Assembly (NCBI GenBank): GCA_016703785.1
Contig: JADJBM010000010.1
Span: 1 to 64,000 of the forward strand
DNA: 64,000 bases
Direction: 5' to 3'
Origin: Betaproteobacteria bacterium
Lineage (GTDB): Bacteria; Pseudomonadota; Gammaproteobacteria; Burkholderiales; Rhodocyclaceae
In this document: positions 37,739 to 47,202 of the stretch, piece after piece
How positions within the stretch are numbered: position 1 is the first letter of the stretch
Layout of the letters: every line of letters begins with the position of its first letter
Made by a program: the position numbers and the translations under genes
The notes under the pieces: generated by a model
What the model was told of the DNA's origin: nothing
What the model saw: the letters and a program-made list of their open reading frames with translations, nothing else
Database searches by the model: none

Positions 37739-38089
37739 TCAAGGTGCGAGTGGTGCCGATGGTTCATGCAGTTCTGCTACGGTGACGAAGTTTTGTCTCG
37801 TCACGCAACGCGCCACGCTGCGACCTGCTCGGTTGGCGGCGCGATCTATGGCCGCGTACAGATCGGTCTCCACATCGTCGATGACCACGTCGGGGCGGTC
37901 TTTCAGCATGACCCGGATACGGCAACGCTTGTCCCGGCCACCGCGCGGACCGTTGACATCGCCCAGATGCACCGCGACCCATCGCACGTGCTCGTCCGCG
38001 CGGGTCAGGGCGAAACGCAGGCGACGCGCGGCATGGTCGCGTAATGCTTCGGTCAGTGCGAATCCGTTCGCGCGGATATCAATCCTCAT
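37739..38089 (-). CDS. HPF/RaiA family ribosome-associated protein
   Basis: A 116-residue short-form ribosome hibernation factor-like protein (sigma-54 modulation/S30EA domain): MRIDIRANGFALTEALRDHA at the N-terminus and DDVETDLYAAIDRAANRAGRS in the second half. Basic overall, as expected for ribosome binding. It stands apart from rpoN, the usual neighbour of hpf, so it may be a stress-specific paralogue. Divergent from the NhaR-like gene. Confidence 0.8.
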   Translation of the reverse strand: MRIDIRANGFALTEALRDHAARRLRFALTRADEHVRWVAVHLGDVNGPRGGRDKRCRIRVMLKDRPDVVIDDVETDLYAAIDRAANRAGRSVARCVTRQNFVTVAELHEPSAPLAP

Positions 38090-38173
38090 GGTTTGAATGC
38101 CTGTCGTGTAATAGATGTGCTCATCCTAGCCGGAGGCGGATAGATTGAAAAATCGAATATAATGACAACAATG

Positions 38174-38188
38174 TTCGAAAAATACGAA
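38174..38188. promoter_or_regulatory. possible LysR-type operator upstream of the NhaR-like gene
   Basis: TTCG, seven bases, CGAA within an AT-rich stretch 14 bases before the regulator start. The inverted arms fit a T-N11-A LysR box; inference only. Confidence 0.4.
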
Positions 38189-38201
38189 GTATGAATGTCA
38201 G

Positions 38202-39116
38202 ATGAGTGGGCTGAATTACAAGCACTTGCGCTACTTCTGGACGGTGGCCAAGGCTGGCAGCATCGCGCGCGCCTGCGAACGGTTGCACCTGACGCCGCAA
38301 ACCATCAGTGGGCAGTTGAGTGCCTTTGAAAATGCGCTGGGCTACAAGTTGTTCGTGCGCGTAGGCCGCCGCCTCGAACTGAGCGAAGCCGGTCGCCTGG
38401 TGCTGAGTTATGCCGACGAAATTTTCACCGTCGGCGAGGAACTAGAGGATGTGCTGCGGCATCGCGGCGGCGGCCTGCCCCTGCAGTTCAAGGTGGGCGT
38501 CGCCGACTCGGTGCCGAAATCTATCGCCTATCGATTGCTTGAGCCCGCCGTCTCCTTGCCCGAGCCGCTGCGGATCGTCTGCCGCGAGGGCAAACTCGCC
38601 AGCCACATGGCGGACTTGGCGATCCACCGGTTGGATCTGGTGATTGCGGACGGCCCCATGCCTTCCGGCCTGAGCATCCGCGGATTCAATCATCTGCTCG
38701 GCGAATGCGGACTCACGTTTTTTGCTTCACCTGCCCTGGCACGCCGGCATAAGTCGCGATTTCCGGGCAATCTGGACGGTGCCCCACTGTTGTTGCCGGG
38801 GGAAGAGGCGGCAGTCCGGCCAGGACTGATGCAGTGGCTCGAAGGCATCGCCGTTCGCCCAAGAATTGTCGGTGAATTCGACGACGGTGCTTTGATGAAG
38901 GCGTTCGGACAAGCGGGTATTGGAATTTTCGCCGCTCCGTCTGCGATCGCCGCCGAGGTGCGGCGGCAGTACGGGGTGGTGTCCATCGGCAGCACCGATG
39001 CAGTAATCGAGCGGTTTTACGCGATTTCGGTGGAGCGCCGGTTGTCCCATCCGGCGGTGGTGGCGATCAGCTCAATGGCACGCAAGGAGTTGTTCGGCAG
39101 CAAGCGGGACAGTTGA
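38202..39116 (+). CDS. LysR family regulator, NhaR type
   Basis: A 304-residue regulator of the NhaR subgroup, shown by the start MSGLNYKHLRYFWTVAKAGS, the helix-turn-helix LHLTPQTISGQLSAFENALG and the NhaR-type effector domain (QFKVGVADSVPKSIAYRLL). E. coli NhaR responds to sodium and controls a Na+/H+ antiporter; no antiporter is next to this gene. Its end lies about 110 bases from the convergent end of cphA, so control of the cyanophycin locus is possible but not shown. Confidence 0.87.
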   Translation: MSGLNYKHLRYFWTVAKAGSIARACERLHLTPQTISGQLSAFENALGYKLFVRVGRRLELSEAGRLVLSYADEIFTVGEELEDVLRHRGGGLPLQFKVGVADSVPKSIAYRLLEPAVSLPEPLRIVCREGKLASHMADLAIHRLDLVIADGPMPSGLSIRGFNHLLGECGLTFFASPALARRHKSRFPGNLDGAPLLLPGEEAAVRPGLMQWLEGIAVRPRIVGEFDDGALMKAFGQAGIGIFAAPSAIAAEVRRQYGVVSIGSTDAVIERFYAISVERRLSHPAVVAISSMARKELFGSKRDS

Positions 39117-39229
39117 AGGCACTTGTCGTTCAGTACAGTGCTGTGGAGAAGGGGATGGCACAGAGGCGGCTGCTTTCAGGTCAATCGACCCGGGTGAACA
39201 CCGCACGGTGCATGGTCGTTGCGCCGCCA

Positions 39230-41875
39230 TCATCCGATGGCAGTTTTCTTCCTCACTACAGCCGTTTCGTGCGATGCCGTCTTCGCCGAAATCGGACGCT
39301 CGATGGAAACTTCCGCCAGGCGGTGTCCTATATGTGCGAGCGCTTCTTCGACCTGATCGATGAGAATCAGGCACAGTTCGCCCGGCTGGATACGCGCCAG
39401 CGCGGTGTCGATGGCCAGGAATTCGCCGCTGATCTCCTCAATCGCGGTGGTGCGCTTGGCCTGCTTCAGGCCCTCGCGCAGTAGCATGAGCACTTCGCCG
39501 TCAGCACGGCCGCGCTGACATTGATCCTGGTAAAGGATGACCTCGTCGAAGGCATCGCCGAGGATTTCGGTCTGGCGGCGGATGTCTTCGTCGCGCCGGT
39601 CGCCGGCACCGCTGATGACGATCGTGCGGCGTTCGGAGGGAATGGCTTCGACGGCGCTTACCAGCGCCAGAATGGCGTCGGGGTTGTGGCCGTAGTCGGC
39701 GATCAGCGTGGCGCCGCGGTAGCTGAACACGTTGAATCGGCCAGGTGCCGTTTCGGCGTCGCTGGCGAAGGATTTCAGGCTCGCACGGATCGCGCTCCAG
39801 TCAAGAGTCAGTGCCCAGCCGGCGGCGACGGCTGCCATGGCGTTTTCCACCTGGAAGCTGATGGTGCCTTTGCGCGTCAGCGGCACGTCCTCCAGCGGAA
39901 TCCGCTGGACAACCATACCGAACTCAGCGGCGACGATGGTGTTGCCCTCGACGACGACGCGCTTGCCGAGGGCGTTGTGTGTGGCCATTACCGGATGGTG
40001 TCGATCGGTCGCGAAGAAAGTCACCGCGCCGGGGCAGTTCTGCGCCATTTTGGCGACGATGGGATCGGCGGCATTGAGCACGGCCATGCCGTCGGGGGCG
40101 ACGTTTTGCACGATTACGCGCTTGAGCACGGCGAGATCCTCGACCGTGGTGATGTAGTTCAGGCCGAGATGATCCCCTACGCCGATGTTGGTGACTACCG
40201 CCACATTGCAACGGTCGAATGCGAGGCCTTCGCGCAACAGGCCGCCGCGCGCGGTTTCGAATACGGCCGCGTCTACGTCAGGATGCATCAGAACATTGCG
40301 TGCGCTCTTCGGGCCGCTGCAGTCGCCGGTGTCGAGACGGCGCTCGCCGACATAGACGCCGTCAGTGCAGGTCATGCCGGTGCGCAGGCCGTTGCCGGAC
40401 AGGATGTGTGCGATCAGGCGCACCGTGGTGGTCTTGCCATTGGTGCCGGTCACTGCCACAACCGGAATGCGGCCGTCCCCGCCATCCGGGAACATGTCGG
40501 CAATGACAGCTTCGCCGACGGCGCGGCCTTTGCCGTAAGAGGGTGCAAGGTGCATGCGCAGGCCGGGCGCGGCATTGACTTCGACAACGGCACCACCCTG
40601 GTCCTCGAGCGGCTTCTGCATGGTTTCGCAGACGATGTCGACGCCGGCGATGTCCAGACCGATCATCTGTGCCGCCGCCACCGCGCGTGCGGCTACTTCC
40701 GGATGCACTTCGTCGGTGACGTCGGTGGCGGTTCCGCCGGTGGATAGGTTTGCATTGTTGCGAAGGATGACGCGCGTTCCGGCCACGGGTATCGAGTCGG
40801 CGTTGAAGCCCTGAACGGCGAGACGAGCCAGCGCGATTTCGTCGAAACGGATCTTCGTCAGGGAAGTGGCATGACCATCACCGCGTCGCGGGTCATTGTT
40901 TACCTGCGCGACCAGTTGGCGCACGGTATGCATGCCGTCTCCGAGGACATGGGGCGGTTCCCTGCGCGCTGCAGCCACCAGTTTGTCTCCGACCACCAGG
41001 AGGCGGAAATCGTGGCCTGGCACGAAGCGTTCCACCAGAACTTCTTCGCTGATCTCGCGGGCGGCCTTGTAGGCGATCATGAGATGGTCACGGGTCTCGA
41101 TGTTGACCGTGACTCCCTTGCCCTGATTGCCGTCCTGCGGCTTGACGACGACTGCCGAGCCGATCTCTTGCATGGCAGCCCAGGCATCCTCGGCATCGCT
41201 GACCGGTCTGCCTTGCGGCACCGGTACGCCGGCTGCATCGAGCAGTCGCTTGGTGAGTTCCTTGTCTTGTGCGATGGTTTCGGCGATGGCGCCGGTGCGG
41301 TCGATTTCGGCGGCCTGGATGCGGCGCTGTTTGGCTCCCCAGCCGAACTGCACCAAGCTTCCTTCGGTGAGGCGGCGATAAGGAATGCCGCGGGCAGTGG
41401 CAGCGTGAACAATCGCCCCTGTACTCGGCCCCAGTCGGACATCCTCGTCGAGTGCGCGCAACCGTTCGAGCGCGGCAGGCAGGTCGAAGGGGACGTCCGC
41501 GATGGCGGCACGGCAAAGGTCCTCGGCGAGTTTGATGGCGAGACGGCCGACGGCTTCCTCGGAGTATTCGACGACGACCTGGAAGACACAGCGCTCAACG
41601 GTTTGCGTGACACGGGTAAACGTGACGGGACAGCCAGCTTGCGCCTGCAGGCCGAGGGCGGCGAAGGCGAGGGCATGGGCGACGGAAATCTCCCCCTCGT
41701 GGCCAATCGGGCGCATGGGTCCGATGTTCGGGAAGCGGGCGCGCAAACGGTCTTCGAAACCGGGCAGTCCGCACAGGGCACACTCGGCGTCGTTGCAGTG
41801 GAGCACCGCCTCGATGGCGGTATGGCGGCTCCAGAGGTTGGGACCGCGCAGGGCTCGAATTCTTGAGACTTCCAT
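39230..41875 (-). CDS. cphA: cyanophycin synthetase
   Basis: CphA polymerises Asp and Arg into cyanophycin, an intracellular nitrogen reserve. Three parts are seen: an N-terminal domain (residues 1-160), an ATP-grasp domain (VVVKPQDGNQGKGVTVNI near 245, VVEVNAAPGLRMHL near 438) that adds Arg or Asp, and a Mur-ligase-like domain with an intact P-loop VTGTNGKTTTVRL near 474. Length 881 is typical of the primer-dependent bacterial enzyme. It is encoded downstream of a second synthetase with a 40-base gap. Confidence 0.95.
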   Translation of the reverse strand: MEVSRIRALRGPNLWSRHTAIEAVLHCNDAECALCGLPGFEDRLRARFPNIGPMRPIGHEGEISVAHALAFAALGLQAQAGCPVTFTRVTQTVERCVFQVVVEYSEEAVGRLAIKLAEDLCRAAIADVPFDLPAALERLRALDEDVRLGPSTGAIVHAATARGIPYRRLTEGSLVQFGWGAKQRRIQAAEIDRTGAIAETIAQDKELTKRLLDAAGVPVPQGRPVSDAEDAWAAMQEIGSAVVVKPQDGNQGKGVTVNIETRDHLMIAYKAAREISEEVLVERFVPGHDFRLLVVGDKLVAAARREPPHVLGDGMHTVRQLVAQVNNDPRRGDGHATSLTKIRFDEIALARLAVQGFNADSIPVAGTRVILRNNANLSTGGTATDVTDEVHPEVAARAVAAAQMIGLDIAGVDIVCETMQKPLEDQGGAVVEVNAAPGLRMHLAPSYGKGRAVGEAVIADMFPDGGDGRIPVVAVTGTNGKTTTVRLIAHILSGNGLRTGMTCTDGVYVGERRLDTGDCSGPKSARNVLMHPDVDAAVFETARGGLLREGLAFDRCNVAVVTNIGVGDHLGLNYITTVEDLAVLKRVIVQNVAPDGMAVLNAADPIVAKMAQNCPGAVTFFATDRHHPVMATHNALGKRVVVEGNTIVAAEFGMVVQRIPLEDVPLTRKGTISFQVENAMAAVAAGWALTLDWSAIRASLKSFASDAETAPGRFNVFSYRGATLIADYGHNPDAILALVSAVEAIPSERRTIVISGAGDRRDEDIRRQTEILGDAFDEVILYQDQCQRGRADGEVLMLLREGLKQAKRTTAIEEISGEFLAIDTALARIQPGELCLILIDQVEEALAHIGHRLAEVSIERPISAKTASHETAVVRKKTAIG

Positions 41876-41915
41876 CGGGGTGGCTTTCAGAAAGGTCTTG
41901 CGTGTGTGTGGAGCG

Positions 41916-44132
41916 TTACTGGTTGGCTACCCTGCGTGGGCGGCTGCGGGCGGGTCGTTTGCTGCGGTCCTGTTCGAAGGTTTCGATGCCGACGCGGATC
42001 ATTTCGAGCGGGATCCCAAGAGCCACGGCTGCGCCGGTCGCAGCCAGCCAGCTTCCGGTTCGCTTCGCTTCGCTACCATCCTCGCTGTTCTGAGCAGGGA
42101 ATGCAGGCGGCTCGGCGATCGGCCCCTCCACACTGCCCGTTGCCAGCATGATTCGATTGTCGCGCATGAACAGCGCGCGCCCACCCTTGGCGCGATGTTC
42201 GACGATGGCCGGAAGTTCGCGGCTGGGGTCGTAGAGAATCACTTCGCCATCGCAGAGATTGGCCATGCGAAGGGCGAGCGGATCTCCGGCATTGAGCACG
42301 GCAGCGCCATCCGGCAGGACGACGTCTATCTGGGTGCGCATGGCATGGAAGACCTGTTCTGCGTCGTTGATGTCGAAATTGCCGAGTGCCTCGGAGCCGC
42401 CCACGTCGGTAACGATGCCTACCTGGCAACGGTCATAGGCGATGCCTTCGCCGAGGATCATGGCCGCGTGGTTCTCGAAAACGGCCGCTTCCAGCGTGCG
42501 GTTGATGAGCAGGCGTTGACTGGCTGCCCAGTTGGCGCAGTCGTTCTTTTCGACATGGCGCCTGTCGAGGAACAGGCCGTCGCGGCATACCAGTCCGACA
42601 TGCTTGCCGGAAAGATGAATGAGCCAGGCGACGAGTCGTGCGATCAGCGTGGTGCCCTGCGTGCCGGTCACGCCGACGATGGGAATGCGGCCGTTGTCGT
42701 TCGCCGGAAAGAGGCTGTCAACGATAGCCTGTCCGACTGGGCGCGGCTTGCCCTTCGCCGGCTTCAGGTGCATGAGCAGTCCTGGCCCAGCATTGACTTC
42801 CACGACAGCGCCGAGCTGGGCTTCCAGAGGGCGCGAAATATCCTCTGCCACGATGTCTACGCCGGCCACATCCAAGCCGACGATGCGTGCCGCCAAGGTC
42901 GCCACAGCGGCCACCTCGGGGTGCACCTCGTCGGTGACGTCGTCGGCGAGATTGCCATAACGGATGATCAGCACCTTCTTGCCGGTGGGAGGGATGGAAT
43001 CAGGTCCGAAGCCCTGCCGTTGCAGTTCCAGCATGACGGCGGGTTCGCGCTCCAGACGCACCGGTTCGAGCGGAAAGGCTTCGTCCTCGCCGCAGCGCGG
43101 GTCGCTGTTGATCTGGCTGTCGATCAATTCTACGACGGTCGACTTGCCGTCGCCGGTGACCGAAGCGATCTCGCCGCGCGTGGCAGCCACCAGGCGCTTA
43201 CCCACCACCAGCAAGCGGTGCTCGACGCCGGGAATGGAACGCTCGACGAGAACATCGCTGCCTTCTTCGAGGGCCAGCTTGTAGGCGGCTTCGATCTGCT
43301 CGCGTGAAGTCAGATCCAGCGAGACGCCGCGGGCATGGTTGGCGTCGATCGGCTTGACGGCGACCGGCAGACCGATGTCCTCGGCAGCTTCCCAGGCATC
43401 CTCGGGGCTCTTGACAATGCGACCTTCCGGTACCGGCACGCCGCAGGCGGCGAGCAGGTTCTTGGTGAGATCCTTGTCGCGCGAGATGCTCTCGGCGATG
43501 GCGGAGGTGGAATCGGTTTCGGCGGTCCAGATGCGGCGCTGTCGGATGCCGTACCCGAGTTGCACCAGATTGCCTTCGTTCAGCCGGATGGAAGGGATGC
43601 CGCGTTCCGTGGCGGCGTCGACAATGCTGGTCGTGCTTGGGCCCAAGCAGAGTGCGTCGGCCATTTCACGCAGTTTCTCGACGGCGCCCGGAACATCGAA
43701 GGGGGTGTTGTTGATGGCAGCCATTACCAAATCGCGTGCAGCAGCAAGGCAGGCGCGGGTCACCTGTTCCTGGCGCGAACGCACCACCACTTTGTAAATA
43801 CCGTGTTTCGAGGTCTGGCGCGCCTTGCCGAAGCCGGTGCGCTGGCCCGCGAGGTTCTGCAGTTCCAGGGTGACGTGCTCGAGAATGTGGGCGGCCCAGG
43901 TGCCTTCGCGCAGGCGCTGCAGGAAGCCGCCGCGCTCACCTTCACTGCAGCGGTGTTCGATCAGGGAAGGCAGCCAGGCGGACAGACGCTCGGCAAAGCC
44001 CGGAATCAGGTTGGAGGGCGCTTCTTCCAGGTCGCCAATATCGACCCAGGCCTCGATGATCGGGCGGTAGGTCCAGATGTTCGGTCCGCGAAGCGGAGTG
44101 ATGCGCAGGAATTCGATGTCTTTGTATTTCAC
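41916..44132 (-). CDS. second cyanophycin synthetase-like protein with degenerate Mur P-loop
   Basis: A 738-residue paralogue of CphA. The N-terminal and ATP-grasp domains are complete (AVKPIDANHARGVSLDL near 262, VVEVNAGPGLLMHL near 452). In the Mur-ligase-like domain the P-loop reads GTQGTTL where CphA has GTNGKTT, so the ATP-binding Lys is lost, and the C-terminus is about 140 residues shorter. Tandem synthetases of this kind are known in betaproteobacteria (often named cphA'). It may lack one ligase activity and work with the full CphA. First gene of the pair. Confidence 0.88.
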   Translation of the reverse strand: MKYKDIEFLRITPLRGPNIWTYRPIIEAWVDIGDLEEAPSNLIPGFAERLSAWLPSLIEHRCSEGERGGFLQRLREGTWAAHILEHVTLELQNLAGQRTGFGKARQTSKHGIYKVVVRSRQEQVTRACLAAARDLVMAAINNTPFDVPGAVEKLREMADALCLGPSTTSIVDAATERGIPSIRLNEGNLVQLGYGIRQRRIWTAETDSTSAIAESISRDKDLTKNLLAACGVPVPEGRIVKSPEDAWEAAEDIGLPVAVKPIDANHARGVSLDLTSREQIEAAYKLALEEGSDVLVERSIPGVEHRLLVVGKRLVAATRGEIASVTGDGKSTVVELIDSQINSDPRCGEDEAFPLEPVRLEREPAVMLELQRQGFGPDSIPPTGKKVLIIRYGNLADDVTDEVHPEVAAVATLAARIVGLDVAGVDIVAEDISRPLEAQLGAVVEVNAGPGLLMHLKPAKGKPRPVGQAIVDSLFPANDNGRIPIVGVTGTQGTTLIARLVAWLIHLSGKHVGLVCRDGLFLDRRHVEKNDCANWAASQRLLINRTLEAAVFENHAAMILGEGIAYDRCQVGIVTDVGGSEALGNFDINDAEQVFHAMRTQIDVVLPDGAAVLNAGDPLALRMANLCDGEVILYDPSRELPAIVEHRAKGGRALFMRDNRIMLATGSVEGPIAEPPAFPAQNSEDGSEAKRTGSWLAATGAAVALGIPLEMIRVGIETFEQDRSKRPARSRPRRVANQ

Positions 44133-44353
44133 GCGATTTCCCCGCCTGGGCCGGTTGCTCCGGCAGGGTTTTTGTCATGTTGGAGGGAATAACGGGGCAT
44201 GTGGGATAAGGTTTACCTGTCCCGAAAAAAAGCCTCTTGCTCTTTGTATGCCGCTGTTGGGGTGGCCGCGTTACTCCGGATATACTGGGGGAAATCATCG
44301 ATTCTGCGCCGCGATAACAACCCCTTGAACCTTGCGGCAGTCTAGTTCAATTC
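44133..44353. promoter_or_regulatory. divergent intergenic region between the cyanophycin genes and the ABC transporter
   Basis: About 220 bases that must contain promoters for both directions. It is moderately AT-rich near 44345-44385, with no clear operator palindrome by eye. No ribosome-binding site is obvious before ATG 44354. Confidence 0.4.
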
Positions 44354-46645
44354 ATGATTCTCGATAATATACAGATAGTTACAAAACACCTCTTGCCTGA
44401 AGCTTGGCACGATGAGGTAGCAGGACGAATGGCAGAGGGGGAGGTTCTTCTGGCCGGGCTGGAAGTCGACCTGGATATCGGTTTGCGCTACGCAAAGGGC
44501 TTGCTTGTCGCCACAGACCGACGCTTGCTGGCGCGTTCGCCAGGGGAGTCCGGGTGGCAGGAATGGCCTTATCGCCAGGGACTGCGTCTGGACCACTATG
44601 ACCATGCCGGCGTTGGCAGCCTGGAATTGCACGACGAGAGCGCTAGATTGGGCGGCTGGCGTTACACCATTGGCAACAACCCGGCAGCGCTACGGCTGGT
44701 CGGCGCTTTCGAGCGTCAGATCGAAAGCCATTTGAGCGGCCGACCGGTCGAGCGGCCGGAAGAGGAGGCTTGCCCAAAATGCGGCGCTTCCCTCGACGGG
44801 GAAGGGGAGTGCCCAGTGTGCGCCCGAGAAATCCATGCGCCACCCTCGACGCGCACGCTGCTCAGACTCGGGCGCTTCGCCAAGCCTTACCGCTGGCCGC
44901 TGTTCTGGGGCTTCGTCCTCACCCTGGTGTCGACGGCCGCCGCAATGGTGCCGCCCTACCTGACCATGCCTTTGATGGATGATGTGCTGATTCCCTACCA
45001 GAACGGCAAAGCCATCGATGTCGATCTCGTCTTACTGCTGCTGTCAGGCCTGCTCGGCGCGGCGCTGCTGGCCTGGGGCCTCGGCTGGGCACGCACCTAC
45101 ATCTTGTCCCTGGTGGCGGAGCACATTGGTTCGGACCTGCGTACCACCACCTTCGAGCACCTCATGGGGCTGTCGCTCGAATATTATGGCGGCAAGCGTA
45201 CCGGCGACTTAATGGCGCGCATCGGCTCCGAGTCGGACCGCATCTGCCAGTTCCTCTCCGTGCAGGTACTCGACTTCGCCACCGACATGCTGATGATCAC
45301 GATGACCGCCGTCATTTTGTTCTCGATCAGCCCTTGGCTGGCGCTGGTGACGCTGCTACCGCTGCCCTTCATCGCCTGGATGATCCAGTTGGTGCGCGAC
45401 AAGCTGCGCAATGGCTTCGAGAAGGCCGACCGCATCTGGTCGGAAATTTCCAACGTGCTGGCCGACACCATTCCGGGCGTCCGCGTCGTCAAGGCTTTCG
45501 CTCAGGAGAGTCGCGAGACCCAACGCTTCCGCGCCTCCAACGCCATCAACCTGGCGGTAAACGACCGAGTCAACCGCATCTGGTCGCTGTTCTCGCCGAC
45601 GGTGACCCTGCTCACGGAGGCCGGCCTGCTGGTGGTGTGGGCCTTTGGCATCTGGCAGGTGTCGGAGGACCAGATCACCGTAGGCGTGCTGACGGCCTTC
45701 CTCGCCTACATCACGCGCTTCTACACGCGACTGGATTCGATGAGTCGCATCGTGTCGACCACTCAGCGCGCCGCCGCCGGGGCCAAGCGGCTGTTCGACA
45801 TCCTCGACCACTCATCGAGCGTGCCTGAGCCGGTCAGCCCGGTGCGCCTGCCCGAGGTGAAGGGCCGCATCGAACTGCGTGACGTTGCCTTCCGCTACGG
45901 CAACCGCTCGGTGCTACGCGGCGTTGATTTAACCATCCAGCCAGGCGAGATGATCGGCCTGGTCGGCCACAGCGGTTCCGGCAAGACCACGCTGGTCAAC
46001 CTCATCTGTCGCTTCTACGATGTAACGGAAGGTGCCATCCGTCTCGATGGCGTAGACATTCGTTCGCTGGCGGTGGCCGACTACCGGCGCAACATCGGAC
46101 TGGTGTTGCAGGAGCCCTTTCTCTTCTTCGGCACCATCGCCGACAACATCGCCTATGGCAAGCCGGACGCCACGCGCCAGGAGATTGTCTCCGCCGCACG
46201 CGCCGCACACGCGCATGAGTTCATCCTGCGCCTGCCGCAGGGCTACGATTCACTGGTCGGCGAGCGCGGTCAGGGGCTCTCCGGCGGCGAGCGCCAGCGC
46301 ATCTCCATCGCCCGCGCGCTGCTCATCGATCCGCGCATGCTCATTCTCGACGAGGCCACCTCGTCGGTGGATACCGAGACGGAAAAGGAAATCCAGAAGG
46401 CGCTCGACAACCTTGTGCGTGGCCGCACCACCATCGCCATCGCTCACCGCCTGTCCACGCTGCGCAAGGCCGACCGCCTGGTGGTGATGGACCGCGGCCG
46501 CATCGTCGAGGTCGGCAACCACGACGAGCTGATGGCGCGCGAAGGCGCCTACTACCGGCTTTACCAGGCGCAGGCGCGCAACGTCGATGTCGAGGAGACC
46601 GGTGCGGAAGTGCCGCGCGTCGAACACAAGACGAAGGGACAGTGA
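44354..46645 (+). CDS. cyanophycin-associated ABC transporter (fused permease-ATPase) with N-terminal PH-like and zinc-ribbon regions
   Basis: A 763-residue half-transporter of the exporter type. Residues 1-130 look like a PH/GRAM-like domain (LLVATDRRLLARS); next comes a zinc ribbon with CPKC and CPVC near 139-155. Then six membrane helices (residues 175-440) and an ATPase with Walker A GHSGSGKTT near 538, signature LSGGERQRIS and LILDEATSSVD. It needs to dimerise. Genes of this type are found with cphA in betaproteobacteria, but the substrate is unknown. The DUF1854 gene follows by two bases, so the two are one operon. Confidence 0.85.
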   Translation: MILDNIQIVTKHLLPEAWHDEVAGRMAEGEVLLAGLEVDLDIGLRYAKGLLVATDRRLLARSPGESGWQEWPYRQGLRLDHYDHAGVGSLELHDESARLGGWRYTIGNNPAALRLVGAFERQIESHLSGRPVERPEEEACPKCGASLDGEGECPVCAREIHAPPSTRTLLRLGRFAKPYRWPLFWGFVLTLVSTAAAMVPPYLTMPLMDDVLIPYQNGKAIDVDLVLLLLSGLLGAALLAWGLGWARTYILSLVAEHIGSDLRTTTFEHLMGLSLEYYGGKRTGDLMARIGSESDRICQFLSVQVLDFATDMLMITMTAVILFSISPWLALVTLLPLPFIAWMIQLVRDKLRNGFEKADRIWSEISNVLADTIPGVRVVKAFAQESRETQRFRASNAINLAVNDRVNRIWSLFSPTVTLLTEAGLLVVWAFGIWQVSEDQITVGVLTAFLAYITRFYTRLDSMSRIVSTTQRAAAGAKRLFDILDHSSSVPEPVSPVRLPEVKGRIELRDVAFRYGNRSVLRGVDLTIQPGEMIGLVGHSGSGKTTLVNLICRFYDVTEGAIRLDGVDIRSLAVADYRRNIGLVLQEPFLFFGTIADNIAYGKPDATRQEIVSAARAAHAHEFILRLPQGYDSLVGERGQGLSGGERQRISIARALLIDPRMLILDEATSSVDTETEKEIQKALDNLVRGRTTIAIAHRLSTLRKADRLVVMDRGRIVEVGNHDELMAREGAYYRLYQAQARNVDVEETGAEVPRVEHKTKGQ

Positions 46646-46647
46646 CC

Positions 46648-47115
46648 ATGGAGACCAACTTCGAACTATCGCGCAACGCCTTCGGCCGCCTGGTGTTCGC
46701 CTCGGCGGCGGGCGACATCGTCGAAGGCGTCGTGCCGGTGCGCGCCTTTCCCATCGCCGCGCCCGGCGAGGGCATCGCACTGGTCGGCCCCGACGGACAC
46801 GAGGCCGGCTGGATCGAGCATCTCGACACGGCGCCGGCGGCGCTGCGGCAACTGGTGGAGGAAGAACTCGGCCGCCGTGAATTCATGCCGGAGATCCGCC
46901 GCATCCGCGAGGTCTCCAGCTTCGCCACGCCGAGCACCTGGCAGGTCGACACCGACCGCGGCGAGACCAGCCTGGTGCTGTGGGGCGAGGAGTTCATCCG
47001 CCGCCTCGGCAAGGCCGGCCTGCTGATCGAGGACAGCCACGGCATCCACTTCCTTGTGCGCGACCTCAACGCTCTCGACACGGCCAGCCGCAAGCTGCTC
47101 GATCGCTTTCTGTAG
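46648..47115 (+). CDS. DUF1854 family protein, cyanophycin-associated
   Basis: A 155-residue soluble protein with the DUF1854 pattern: an early FGRLVFASAAGDIVEGVVPVRAFPI segment in two halves, GWIEHLDTAPA near 56 and VSSFATPSTWQVDTDRG near 89, ending SRKLLDRFL. No membrane segment or catalytic motif. Known members sit beside an ABC transporter in cyanophycin loci; I infer it is an accessory subunit or regulator of that transporter. ATG 46648 chosen over an in-frame GTG six bases upstream. Confidence 0.82.
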   Translation: METNFELSRNAFGRLVFASAAGDIVEGVVPVRAFPIAAPGEGIALVGPDGHEAGWIEHLDTAPAALRQLVEEELGRREFMPEIRRIREVSSFATPSTWQVDTDRGETSLVLWGEEFIRRLGKAGLLIEDSHGIHFLVRDLNALDTASRKLLDRFL

Positions 47116-47120
47116 ACACC

Positions 47121-47159
47121 CCCCTCTCCCCTCGCGGGAGAGGGGTCGGGGGAGAGGGG
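47121..47159. repeat. palindromic GC-rich repeat, left copy
   Basis: CCCCTCTCCC, loop CTCGC, GGGAGAGGGG, followed by a further GGGGGAGAGGGG. A second copy lies at 47660-47698, so the two bracket the RcnB-like gene. It may also act as a terminator for the DUF1854 gene. Confidence 0.75.
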
Positions 47160-47202
47160 GAACAGCCTCCATGTCCCACACAAACCAGTCAGGAGAAGCC
47201 CC

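Noticed and set aside
39521..44192. Long plus-strand frames opposite the cyanophycin synthetase genes
   Set aside because: They mirror well-conserved minus-strand proteins in a high-GC region and show no protein-family features themselves.
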